From contig JALXFE010000611.1 of NCBI GenBank assembly GCA_027069135.1, positions 1-34,950 of the forward strand: a DNA stretch of 34,950 nt, in the 5' to 3' direction. Made by a program: the position numbers and the translations under genes. Shown here piece after piece: positions 1 through 7,778 of the stretch (positions within the stretch are counted from its first letter, which is position 1; every line of letters begins with the position of its first letter). Below the pieces are notes generated by a model that saw nothing but the letters and a program-made list of their open reading frames with translations, made no database searches and was not told where the DNA came from. This DNA comes from Thermoanaerobaculia bacterium (GTDB lineage: Bacteria; Acidobacteriota; Thermoanaerobaculia; Multivoradales; JAHZIX01).

Positions 1-306
1 AAGCTCATCTCACTCTCCTTTCCGCCCCCCTCCCCGGCCAAAGCGATCGGCGAGGCTTAGGCGGTGTCGTTGCCGGGCCCCCGGCCCCGGCCCCCGTGGC
101 CGGACCGGGAGACCCGAGGTGACTCTAGCCCTGGAAGGCTAGAGAGATTGTAATTCTTCGATTAGATGTTCGGTATTGTACCGCTGGTGATCGTCCTGAG
201 GGTGGCTGCAGCCGATGAGATGGGGAGCGGCGAAAGAAGAGAGGTGGAGCAAAAGAGGCTACCGGGACAGCTGCCGGGAACAATTATAGAGTGAATTCAA
301 GCGGAC
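1..306. other. Leading region without a recognisable gene
   Basis: No reading frame here looks like a protein I recognise. The first 120 bases are very rich in C and G runs, and the rest becomes purine-rich towards the next gene. The only clear structure is the perfect hairpin listed separately at 123-144. The segment probably contains the end of an upstream transcription unit and the spacer before the gene at 363. Confidence 0.5.
123..144. repeat. Perfect 8-bp inverted repeat (hairpin)
   Basis: CTCTAGCC (123-130) and GGCTAGAG (137-144) are exact reverse complements around a 6-base loop. No clean T-run follows, so it is at best a weak terminator. It could also be an operator or RNA hairpin upstream of the secreted protein gene. 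Confidence 0.4.
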
Positions 307-335
307 TTGACAAAGGTCATAATGTGGCAGATAGT
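307..335 (+). promoter_or_regulatory. Sigma70-type promoter for the secreted Cys-rich gene
   Basis: A perfect TTGACA (307-312) is followed after 17 bases by GATAGT (330-335), which matches four of six -10 consensus positions. Transcription would start near 342, just ahead of the AGGAGGG ribosome binding site at about 352-358 and the ATG at 363. This supports the ATG at 363 rather than the upstream in-frame GTG at 291. Confidence 0.5.
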
Positions 336-362
336 AAAATCAAAACTGACATAGGAGGGTCT

Positions 363-1205
363 ATGAAGATGTATGGACGCCGGATTTGGCCGATCATGGT
401 CCTGAGCTTATTCTCAGGAATCGTGGTTCAGGCCCAGGGCAGGATCGACTTCGGGGTGATGAATCCGAAGCTCTCGGAATCGAAGGAAGTGGGTATTGGT
501 TCCTATCGTTTGGTGCAAGAAGAACCGAATTCCTACCGGGTTACCGTTTGGGATCGGGAAGGTGCGGATCTGGCAGATTGTGATGTCGAACTCGAGATCC
601 AGTATACACAGGGAACCTGTCGACTTGTTGCGGGTGGCGTGTACCGCATGACCTGGGATGGGGAGCAAGAGGTCGGAAGCTTCGAGGATCTCGAAACCGG
701 GGAAGCTATCACCGTTCGTTTCGAATGGACGTCCCCTCCCCCGGAGGGCTTGATCGAGCTTGCCCCGGGAGAAGAGCTACCCGTTCCGGAGGGAGACTGG
801 ATCGTCGAGGGGAGCAAGACCAAGGCCGAAGTCGAGAGAGATTGGGGTGATATTCCGAGTTTCGTCGGTAAAGTGGTCGGGGAGGTGCTTCAGACCCTTG
901 GGATTCCGGGGATTGTTCGCGAGGCGGGGACCGACGGGGCCGTCCAGGGCCCCGGGGAATCCTTCGCGTGTGGCCCCGGCCAATTCCGACAGTGTACAGG
1001 GCAAGGCGGGGTCATCGGTTCCGGTGTATCTATAGACGAGGCAAGGTGCTGCAGCGCGGCATCCCAAGACGCCGACGTCTCCTGCCTATGGGTTTCCAGG
1101 ACTTTTTGCTGCGCCAACTCCGTGTGTACAGTCCACGGCTTCTTCGGCTTGTTTGTCCGATGCAACGTCGGCGGTCTGATCTGGCGCTGCGTCGATTGCG
1201 TCTGA
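363..1205 (+). CDS. Secreted cysteine-rich protein of unknown function
   Basis: I do not recognise this family. The ATG at 363 was chosen because AGGAGGG lies just upstream and because it places a normal signal peptide at the N-terminus (charged KMYGRR, hydrophobic IMVLSLFSGIVV, then a probable cut after VQAQ). The mature protein is about 255 residues. Its first half contains acidic, beta-rich sequence with two cysteines. The last 80 or so residues hold eleven cysteines, including two CC pairs, which suggests a disulfide-bonded extracytoplasmic domain. The C-terminus ends in WRCVDCV. An in-frame GTG at 291 would add 24 residues ahead of the signal peptide and is unlikely. The following gene is on the opposite strand, so this looks monocistronic. 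Confidence 0.6.
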   Translation: MKMYGRRIWPIMVLSLFSGIVVQAQGRIDFGVMNPKLSESKEVGIGSYRLVQEEPNSYRVTVWDREGADLADCDVELEIQYTQGTCRLVAGGVYRMTWDGEQEVGSFEDLETGEAITVRFEWTSPPPEGLIELAPGEELPVPEGDWIVEGSKTKAEVERDWGDIPSFVGKVVGEVLQTLGIPGIVREAGTDGAVQGPGESFACGPGQFRQCTGQGGVIGSGVSIDEARCCSAASQDADVSCLWVSRTFCCANSVCTVHGFFGLFVRCNVGGLIWRCVDCV

Positions 1206-1436
1206 GGCATCCCAAGACCTAGGGCCAAGAGGCTCTCCCATCCCCGATTCAAAGGCCGTTGCCCAGACGGCCAGATCTTCGAGAAACAATAAGGCAGTGC
1301 GGAGTCGCTTCTTCGAGAGAAGACGGTGGGGATGCGAGGCAATTCTCGCTGAGCTTATCTTGGCGCCGGGCGGAGGGACCGGGAGGGTCGCCGGAGCTGG
1401 CCACAGGAGGCCGCCGCTACAGCGGTTGGAGCGTCG

Positions 1437-2021
1437 CTAGAGGGCAGCCATAGCCCCAGGGAGGTCGGGCTCCAAGTCTTCGAGACGCTCCAGGTCCGCC
1501 CGCGCCGCGACCCTTGTTAGAACCGTCGCCAGGTCCTCGGAAGAAAGCTCCGCCTCCGGGAAGTCAGCGGGAGAAAGCTGGCCACCGCTGCGTCCCAGGG
1601 CCGTGCTTCTAAGGGCCCCACGATGCGACCGTCGGTACTCGGCAACCTGTGCAGGCCTCGCCCCGAGGGATGGTTGCCAGCTCGGTTCAAGCTGGCCCGC
1701 CAGTTGGGCAATCGTCGGATTTTCGAAAAGTTGACGGGACGTCAGAGCGATGGATCTCTTCTGGGCCTTGGCTACGATGCGGATACTGAGGATCGAATCG
1801 CCCCCCAGATCAAAGAAATTGTCCTCTGCGCCCACCGACTCGAGGCCAAGAACCTCTTGCCAGACTTCTGCCAGGAGGGCTTCCAACGGTGACTTCGGGG
1901 CCACCGGAGGCTGCTCTGAAAGAAAAGGGTCATAGGACCGCTCTTCCAGCAGGCGTCCGAGAAGTTGTCGTTTGGCTGGTGAGAGGCGCCGGATGCGTTC
2001 GCTAACGCGTTCCCTCCTCAC
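1437..2021 (-). CDS. Stand-alone NRPS peptidyl carrier protein
   Basis: The protein (194 aa) carries a thiolation domain with the phosphopantetheine site FFDLGGDSILS; the serine is about residue 76. It is preceded by a linker of the type LSPAKRQLLGRLLEE that often separates adenylation and carrier domains in nonribosomal peptide synthetases. After the carrier, the sequence LSPADFPEAELSSEDL resembles the (T/S)PSDFPL segment I know from NRPS module ends. No adenylation, condensation or thioesterase domain is present, and the frame upstream of the start shows no NRPS sequence before a stop. The GTG at 2021 is preferred because AAGGAG precedes it by six bases; a TTG at 2042 is the alternative. 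It could be a trans-acting carrier or the remnant of a deleted synthetase. Confidence 0.7.
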   Translation of the reverse strand: MRRERVSERIRRLSPAKRQLLGRLLEERSYDPFLSEQPPVAPKSPLEALLAEVWQEVLGLESVGAEDNFFDLGGDSILSIRIVAKAQKRSIALTSRQLFENPTIAQLAGQLEPSWQPSLGARPAQVAEYRRSHRGALRSTALGRSGGQLSPADFPEAELSSEDLATVLTRVAARADLERLEDLEPDLPGAMAAL

Positions 2022-2247
2022 GGGCAGCTCCTTCCGAAACAAAAAGAAAATATAGCGCTGACCATGTTGGGTGCCGGGCCAGCGACAATGATTCTATGTT
2101 GTAGAGATACCAAACGTCTAGAGCTTCTTCGCAGCTCGTCCAAAGGCAGCCCTCACCTACCCCCGATTCTCACAAAATTTCTTCGCAATTCCGCAGAATT
2201 TATGAGTGCACTATGGGCAGATAAAGAGAGCGCCAGGGAGATTTCAT
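2022..2247. other. Intergenic region between the carrier gene and lon
   Basis: Divergent spacer, more AT-rich than its neighbours, with no convincing gene. An imperfect inverted repeat at about 2174-2201 (AAATTTCTTCGC against GCAGAATTT around an AATT centre) could be an operator for lon or for the carrier gene. This is weak evidence. Confidence 0.3.
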
Positions 2248-2276
2248 TTGCAAATCTTACTCGTTGCCACTAAGAT
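2248..2276 (+). promoter_or_regulatory. Putative promoter of lon
   Basis: TTGCAA (2248-2253), a 17-base spacer, then TAAGAT (2271-2276). Each box matches four of six consensus positions. Transcription would start near 2284 and give a leader of about 60 bases before the ATG at 2345. The same TAAGAT box with the same 17-base spacing is seen in front of the borosin precursor gene. Confidence 0.4.
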
Positions 2277-2344
2277 CTATCCGTGAGAGCTGCAGGAGAA
2301 GCCGATTAGACCCCGAAGATCACAAGAAAAGGACGAATACATCG

Positions 2345-4816
2345 ATGCCTGAAGTTTCTACGATTCCGGTCCTGCCCCTCCGGGATGCCGTTCTATTTCC
2401 AGGGGTTACCAGCCCCGTCGTCGTCGGACGCCCCGTCAGCCTCCGGGCGGTCGAGACCGTTCTGAAGAGCTCTGAGAAACTCATCTTCTGCGTCGGCCAG
2501 CGGGCCAACGCCGATATCGTCAAGAAGGAGGATCTCTACACTTTCGGGACTCTCGCTCGCATCGAGCAGATCCAGCGAGGGCCTTCCGGAGTACAGCTGA
2601 TGATCCACAGCCTGAAACGCGGCATCGCCCTCCGGCTGACCGAGCAGGAGGGCTATCTCGTCGCCACGGTGCGCGAGGCCGAGGAAATGCTTCCCGTGGA
2701 TCCCAAAGATGCAACCTTCGAAGCCCTCGAGCGGGAGGTTCGCAGCCGGGCTGCCGAGCTCGGGCAGAAATCCGGGCTACCCAAAGAAGCCGTCGAACAG
2801 GTCTTGAGCGGCCTGGACAACCCGGGAGGCCTGGCAGATCTCGTGGCGGGCTATCTGGATATCCCGAGCCCGGACCGGCAGCGGCTCCTGGAAACCCTTT
2901 CCGTAGAGGAACGGCTGCGGAGCGTCCTGGTCCACATTCAGCGCCAAATCGCCGTCCTCAGCGCTCAGGAAGACATCAAGTCGAAGGTCCAAGAAGAGCT
3001 CGGTGACCGGCAACGCGAAATCTTTCTACGGGAACAGATGAAAGCGATCCAGCAGGAGTTGGGAGAGGACGATGGACGGGAGGAGCTCGACGAGCTACGG
3101 GAAGCCCTGGCGGCCCTCGAGCTTTCCGAGGATGTCCGCAAGGAGATCGACCGGGAGCTGCGCCGTCTCGGCCGGCTGGGACGGGAATCCATGGAATCGC
3201 AGGTGATTCGCACCTACCTCGAGACGATCGCCGAATTGCCGTGGAACAGCCGCAGCTCAGAACAATTGGACCTAAGCCATGCTGCAAAGACCCTGGAAGA
3301 GGACCATTACGGCCTTGAAGACGTCAAAGACCGAGTCCTCGAGTTCCTCGCGGTACGTCAGCTACGGGAACGCAAGAAACCTATGCCGGCAGAGGATGGG
3401 GCGGCCCGAGACGAGACGACCTCGACGGCGAAGCTCTCTTCGGAAGAAGGCGGCCGCAGTCCCATTCTTCTCTTCACCGGCCCCCCCGGGGTCGGCAAGA
3501 CCTCCGTCGCCAAATCTATCGCCCGCGCTATGGGCCGAAAATACATCCGGATCTCCTTGGGCGGAGCCCGGGACGAGGCAGATATTCGAGGCCATCGAAG
3601 GACCTATGTGGCCGCCATGCCGGGACGCATCATCCAGGGCATGAAGCAAGCGGGAACCAAGAACCCGGTATTTCTTCTCGACGAGATCGACAAGTTGGGC
3701 GCCTCCTACCAGGGCAACCCGGCGAGCGCTCTCCTGGAAGTTCTCGATCCGGCCCAAAACGACAGCTTCACGGATCACTACCTGGGAGTCCCTTTCGATC
3801 TGAGCGAGGTCATGTTCATCGCGACCGCCAATTTCCTGCAGAACATCCCCGGTCCCCTTCTGGATCGAATGGAAGTCGTGGAGTTCGATGGCTATACCTC
3901 CCAAGAGAAGCTGGAGATCGCCACGCGCTATCTGATCCCCCGCCAACTGCAGGAAAACGGCCTCGACGAGAAGGAGCTGACCCTCGGGAAGGACGCCCTC
4001 GCCAAGGTCATCGATTCCTACACCCGCGAAGCCGGCGTCCGGCAGCTGGAACGGGAATTGGGCAAACTCTGCCGGAAAGTGGCCCGCAAGGTGGCCGCCG
4101 GAGAGGTGGAGGCCCTCCACTTGAAAGACCCCGACGTCGGCCCCCTTCTGGGCCGCCCCAAGATCCGCCCGGAGCGAGCGGCCTTGGAAGATCAGGCCGG
4201 GGTAGCGACGGGGATGTACTACACGCCAGCCGGCGGCGACATCATGTTCGTCGAGGCGTCGACGATGCCCGGCAAGGGGGAGTTGGTGCTCACCGGTCAG
4301 CTGGGAGACGTCATGCGGGAATCCGCGAGAGCCGCCTGGACCTACGCCAGATCTCACGCGGAGGCGTTGCGGATCAAGCCGGAAGCTCTGAAGGAAGTGG
4401 ACGTACATGTCCATGTCCCCGCGGGAGCCATTCCGAAGGACGGTCCATCCGCCGGCGTCACCCTGGCGACGGCCCTGATTTCCGCACTCTCAAAGCGACC
4501 GGCACGGTTCGACATCGCCATGACCGGAGAGATCACCTTAACCGGCCGCGTTCTCCCCATCGGGGGCGTCAAAGAGAAAATTCTCGGCGGTGTCCGCGCC
4601 GGGCTGAAACGATTCCTCCTGCCCAAGGACAACGAGGCGGATCTGGATGACCTACCGCAGAAGGTTCGGGAATCGATCGAAGTCTTCCCGGTAGAAGAGC
4701 TTGGCGAGGTCCTGGCTCTGACCCTGCGGGACGCCTCGTTCCGGGAAGGACGCCTCCTCTTCACCGGCGATCGCCTCGAAGACGTAACGCCTCTCTCCTC
4801 CATCACTGCCCATTGA
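2345..4816 (+). CDS. lon: ATP-dependent Lon protease
   Basis: Cytoplasmic AAA+ serine protease that degrades misfolded and regulatory proteins. The product is 823 aa, close to the usual bacterial LonA length. In order: an N-terminal substrate-binding domain starting STIPVLPLRDAVLFPG (about 1-205), a coiled helical region, the AAA+ module with Walker A GPPGVGKTS (K385) and Walker B VFLLDEIDK, and a C-terminal protease domain with catalytic Ser702 in KDGPSAG and Lys745 in GGVKEK. The Ser-Lys spacing of 43 equals that of E. coli Lon. A low-complexity insertion rich in E, D and T lies between the coiled region and Walker A (about 345-375). The ATG at 2345 is preferred because it begins at the conserved Lon N-terminus and has AAAAGGA upstream; earlier in-frame codons add non-conserved residues. 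Confidence 0.97.
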   Translation: MPEVSTIPVLPLRDAVLFPGVTSPVVVGRPVSLRAVETVLKSSEKLIFCVGQRANADIVKKEDLYTFGTLARIEQIQRGPSGVQLMIHSLKRGIALRLTEQEGYLVATVREAEEMLPVDPKDATFEALEREVRSRAAELGQKSGLPKEAVEQVLSGLDNPGGLADLVAGYLDIPSPDRQRLLETLSVEERLRSVLVHIQRQIAVLSAQEDIKSKVQEELGDRQREIFLREQMKAIQQELGEDDGREELDELREALAALELSEDVRKEIDRELRRLGRLGRESMESQVIRTYLETIAELPWNSRSSEQLDLSHAAKTLEEDHYGLEDVKDRVLEFLAVRQLRERKKPMPAEDGAARDETTSTAKLSSEEGGRSPILLFTGPPGVGKTSVAKSIARAMGRKYIRISLGGARDEADIRGHRRTYVAAMPGRIIQGMKQAGTKNPVFLLDEIDKLGASYQGNPASALLEVLDPAQNDSFTDHYLGVPFDLSEVMFIATANFLQNIPGPLLDRMEVVEFDGYTSQEKLEIATRYLIPRQLQENGLDEKELTLGKDALAKVIDSYTREAGVRQLERELGKLCRKVARKVAAGEVEALHLKDPDVGPLLGRPKIRPERAALEDQAGVATGMYYTPAGGDIMFVEASTMPGKGELVLTGQLGDVMRESARAAWTYARSHAEALRIKPEALKEVDVHVHVPAGAIPKDGPSAGVTLATALISALSKRPARFDIAMTGEITLTGRVLPIGGVKEKILGGVRAGLKRFLLPKDNEADLDDLPQKVRESIEVFPVEELGEVLALTLRDASFREGRLLFTGDRLEDVTPLSSITAH

Positions 4817-4823
4817 TCAACCT

Positions 4824-4858
4824 CCGGCGGGCGGCTCTGTCGACCCGTCCGCCGGTTT
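4824..4858 (+). terminator. Rho-independent terminator after lon
   Basis: CCGGCGGGCGG (4824-4834) pairs with CCGTCCGCCGG (4845-4855) to form an 11-bp stem with one G-U pair and a 10-base loop, followed directly by TTT. It lies eight bases after the lon stop codon. The T-run is short, but the stem is very stable. Confidence 0.65.
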
Positions 4859-5015
4859 CGACCGCCTTCCTGCTAAAGTGCGTTCGTCCGAGCCCTTCCA
4901 TCGCCCCTCTTCTTCTGCCTGCTGCCCTGCTGTAGCGGGTGAGGAACGAGGACTCATGGATGGCGGTTCGAGGGTCGAACGGCTAGCCCGGACTTCTGGG
5001 AGGAACGTGAGCTGG

Positions 5016-7778
5016 GTGCATAGAACGAAGCAACGATACCCCTGGCTTCGAGGGCTCCCCTTCGCTCTTCTCTCGATCCTTCCGGGCCTCCCGGGCCCGG
5101 CCCATGCCCTGGATCCAGACCGGGCGGTCACCCAATATTTACAGCATCATTGGACCGCCGAGGACGGGCTTCCCGCGGCTCCGATCCGGGCTCTCACCCA
5201 GGACCCGGTCGGATATCTGTGGGTTTGGACCTCCGAAGGCTCCGTCCGCTTCGATGGCAAGAGCTTCTCCGAAGGGAATCCGACGGCGCCCCCCGGAGCC
5301 GCTTCGGGGCAGGCGGCGAGCCGACCCTCAGTCCGGGACCGAGATGGGAACCTCTGGGAGAGCTCTCCTCGAGGCCTGATCCGCCATCGGCGAAATTCTC
5401 CCGATTCGACGGCACCGGGAGATCTGCTGAGCCTCACAGCGGACGCGGACCTTGGGACGATTACCTCCCTCCTGGAAGATCGGGAAGGAAGCCTCTGGAT
5501 CGGCACCGAGGACGCCGGCCTCTTTAGGCTCGACGACGGGGACTTCTTGCTTTGGGGCACAGCGGAAGGGCTCTCGTCATCGGCCGCCCGCACCGTGTTT
5601 CAGGATCACTCCGGAACTCTTTGGATCGGCACCGACGGGGGCGGATTGAACCGTCTACAAGACGGCGACGTCACCACCTTCTCCACTGAGGACGGCCTGC
5701 CCAGCAACGTCATCCTATCGATCTGTGAGACCCGACCCGGCACTCTCTGGATCGGCACCGCCGGTGGCGGTCTCAGCCGATTCCGGGACGGTCGCTTCAA
5801 GACCTATTCGACCACCGACGGCCTCACCAGCGCCGCGGTGACCAGCCTGCTCAGTGATCGCCAGCGCAATCTGTGGATCGGTACCGCCGGCGGTGGCTTG
5901 AACCGCTATCGCAGAGGCCAATTCGATGCCTTCACGACCGAGGACGGCCTCTCCGACGACATCGTCCGCGCCCTGCTGCAGGACCGGGACGGTGATCTAT
6001 GGATCGGGACCGATACCGGCCTCAACCGATTCCGCAACGGAAACATCACCACCTACTCCACGGCTCAGGGCTTGGCCGGCGACCAGATCCTGGCCCTTCA
6101 CCAAGATCGGGACGGCGTGCTGTGGATCGGGACCGACGCCGGCCTCAGCCGGAAGGATGGAGAGGGATTCATCTCCTTCAAGCGAAGGCAGGGATTGTTC
6201 AGCGAGGGACTCGGTCAAATCCTTGACGACTCTCAAGACCGCCTCTGGTTCTGTTCGCAGAAAGGACTCTTCTACCTGGAAAAGCCCAGCCTCGAAAGAC
6301 TGAGCCTGCAAGGGGGTCGCAGGGTTGCGGCCCAGCCGATCCCGGCGGCTCGTCACCTCGATTGCAGCGGCTACAACCAACCGGCAGCGTGGGGCGATCG
6401 GGACGGCCATCTGTGGTTCGCGACAAATTCCGGAGTCCTGGAGCTCGATCCGCAGAATCTATCCCCGCCGCCGGCTCCACCGGTGGTCTTGGAGAGAGTG
6501 CGAACCCGTCTCAAGGATCTCTCGCCGAGCGAGCCGGGACGGCTTCCCGTCGGTCGCCGAGACATCGAATTCCACTACACGGCCCTTTCCCTGAAGAACG
6601 CTTCGCAGGTTCGCTTTCGGGTTCGCCTCGACCCCTTCGACCCGACCTGGATCGATGTCGGAACCCGGCGCAGCACCCGCTACACCAACCTCCCGACCGG
6701 ATCCTTTCGATTTCGCGTCGCCGCTTCCGTCGGGGGCCCTTGGAGCCAACCGGAAGCGGTCTATCGTTTGGCCGTGCCCAAACCCATGTACCGCACCAAG
6801 GCCGCTGTTTCGGCCTTCCTTCTGCTGGGCCTCGTCCTCGGCCGCGGTGTGTACCAGTTGCGGGTTCAACACCTGGTCCGCCGCAACCGGAAGTTGGCGG
6901 CGCAAGTCGCCGAAGGCACTCGCCAAGTGGAAGCGAAAAAACAGGAAGTGGATCGCGCGAACCAACGCCTCGCCATCGCCAATCGACGGCTGCAGAGGGC
7001 CAATGAAGAGCTCTTCGAGCTCGACCAGGAGAACACCGACTTCCTCGCCTTGGCCGCCCATGATCTTCGCGAGCCCCTGGTGACCCTGCAGGGCTTCGCC
7101 GGGGAGCTGCACAGCGTTCTCGAGATCTTGAAAGAAACTTCTGAGGCTCTCGAAGACCTCCCCACCCCGGAGCAGAGACAGCTCCTGACGAGAGCCCTGA
7201 CTGAAGACGCGCCGGAGGCCTTGAGCTTTATCGACACCTCGACGGAGCGCATGGATCAGCTCATCCACGGGCTCATGAGCCTCTCCCGACTGGGCCGCCA
7301 GAAGCTGCACTTCGAGCCCGTGGATTTGGAAGCCCTCGTCCGGGAAGTCCTGAGGAACCTCGGCTACCAAATCTCCAGCCAGGGCGTAGAGGTGGAAACC
7401 CGAAGCCTGCCCTCCGTCGTCGCGGATCGCGCCTCTTTGAAATTGGTTTTCGAGAACCTGCTCAACAACGCCATTCTCTACCTCCAGCCCGGGCGCTTGG
7501 GGCGCATCCTCATCTCCGGGGAAGAGACCGCGGAAGGCTTCACCTTTTCGGTCAGCGACAACGGTCGGGGGATCTCGGAAGCGGCCCGGCCCAAGATCTT
7601 TCAGGTCTTCGGGCGCGGGGATCCACCCCAGATTCCCGGGGAAGGCCTCGGCCTTGCCTTCGTGCGCGCCGCCTTGGAGCGCCACGGCGGAAGCATCGAC
7701 TATCAATCTCAACCGGGTGAAGGGACGACGTTCATCTTCTCCCTCCCCCATCTCGAGCCGGAAGAAACAGATGTTTGA
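5016..7778 (+). CDS. Membrane histidine kinase with two-component-regulator propeller sensor
   Basis: Sensor kinase of about 920 aa. A signal peptide ending PGPAHA is followed by a periplasmic beta-propeller with nine or so LWIGT-type repeats (about 60-480), a Y_Y_Y domain (about 510-590), one membrane helix (about 595-614), a coiled coil, a HisKA domain with phosphoacceptor His682 in AAHDLREP, and a HATPase domain with intact N (NLLNNA), G1 (DNGRGIS) and G2 (GEGLGLAF) boxes. Unlike the Bacteroidetes hybrid systems, it has no receiver or HTH domain, so it must signal to a separate response regulator. The GTG at 5016 gives a compact signal peptide and has GGGAGG upstream. ATG 4956 and GTG 5007 are alternatives; with ATG 4956 the region before the hydrophobic core is unusually long. 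It overlaps the next kinase gene. Confidence 0.92.
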   Translation: MHRTKQRYPWLRGLPFALLSILPGLPGPAHALDPDRAVTQYLQHHWTAEDGLPAAPIRALTQDPVGYLWVWTSEGSVRFDGKSFSEGNPTAPPGAASGQAASRPSVRDRDGNLWESSPRGLIRHRRNSPDSTAPGDLLSLTADADLGTITSLLEDREGSLWIGTEDAGLFRLDDGDFLLWGTAEGLSSSAARTVFQDHSGTLWIGTDGGGLNRLQDGDVTTFSTEDGLPSNVILSICETRPGTLWIGTAGGGLSRFRDGRFKTYSTTDGLTSAAVTSLLSDRQRNLWIGTAGGGLNRYRRGQFDAFTTEDGLSDDIVRALLQDRDGDLWIGTDTGLNRFRNGNITTYSTAQGLAGDQILALHQDRDGVLWIGTDAGLSRKDGEGFISFKRRQGLFSEGLGQILDDSQDRLWFCSQKGLFYLEKPSLERLSLQGGRRVAAQPIPAARHLDCSGYNQPAAWGDRDGHLWFATNSGVLELDPQNLSPPPAPPVVLERVRTRLKDLSPSEPGRLPVGRRDIEFHYTALSLKNASQVRFRVRLDPFDPTWIDVGTRRSTRYTNLPTGSFRFRVAASVGGPWSQPEAVYRLAVPKPMYRTKAAVSAFLLLGLVLGRGVYQLRVQHLVRRNRKLAAQVAEGTRQVEAKKQEVDRANQRLAIANRRLQRANEELFELDQENTDFLALAAHDLREPLVTLQGFAGELHSVLEILKETSEALEDLPTPEQRQLLTRALTEDAPEALSFIDTSTERMDQLIHGLMSLSRLGRQKLHFEPVDLEALVREVLRNLGYQISSQGVEVETRSLPSVVADRASLKLVFENLLNNAILYLQPGRLGRILISGEETAEGFTFSVSDNGRGISEAARPKIFQVFGRGDPPQIPGEGLGLAFVRAALERHGGSIDYQSQPGEGTTFIFSLPHLEPEETDV

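Noticed and set aside
2064-2273. 69-aa frame upstream of lon
   Set aside because: No ribosome binding site and no recognisable similarity; it covers the probable lon promoter.
3362-4414. 350-aa open frame antisense to lon
   Set aside because: Lon is unambiguous on the plus strand; the antisense translation is low-complexity and resembles nothing.
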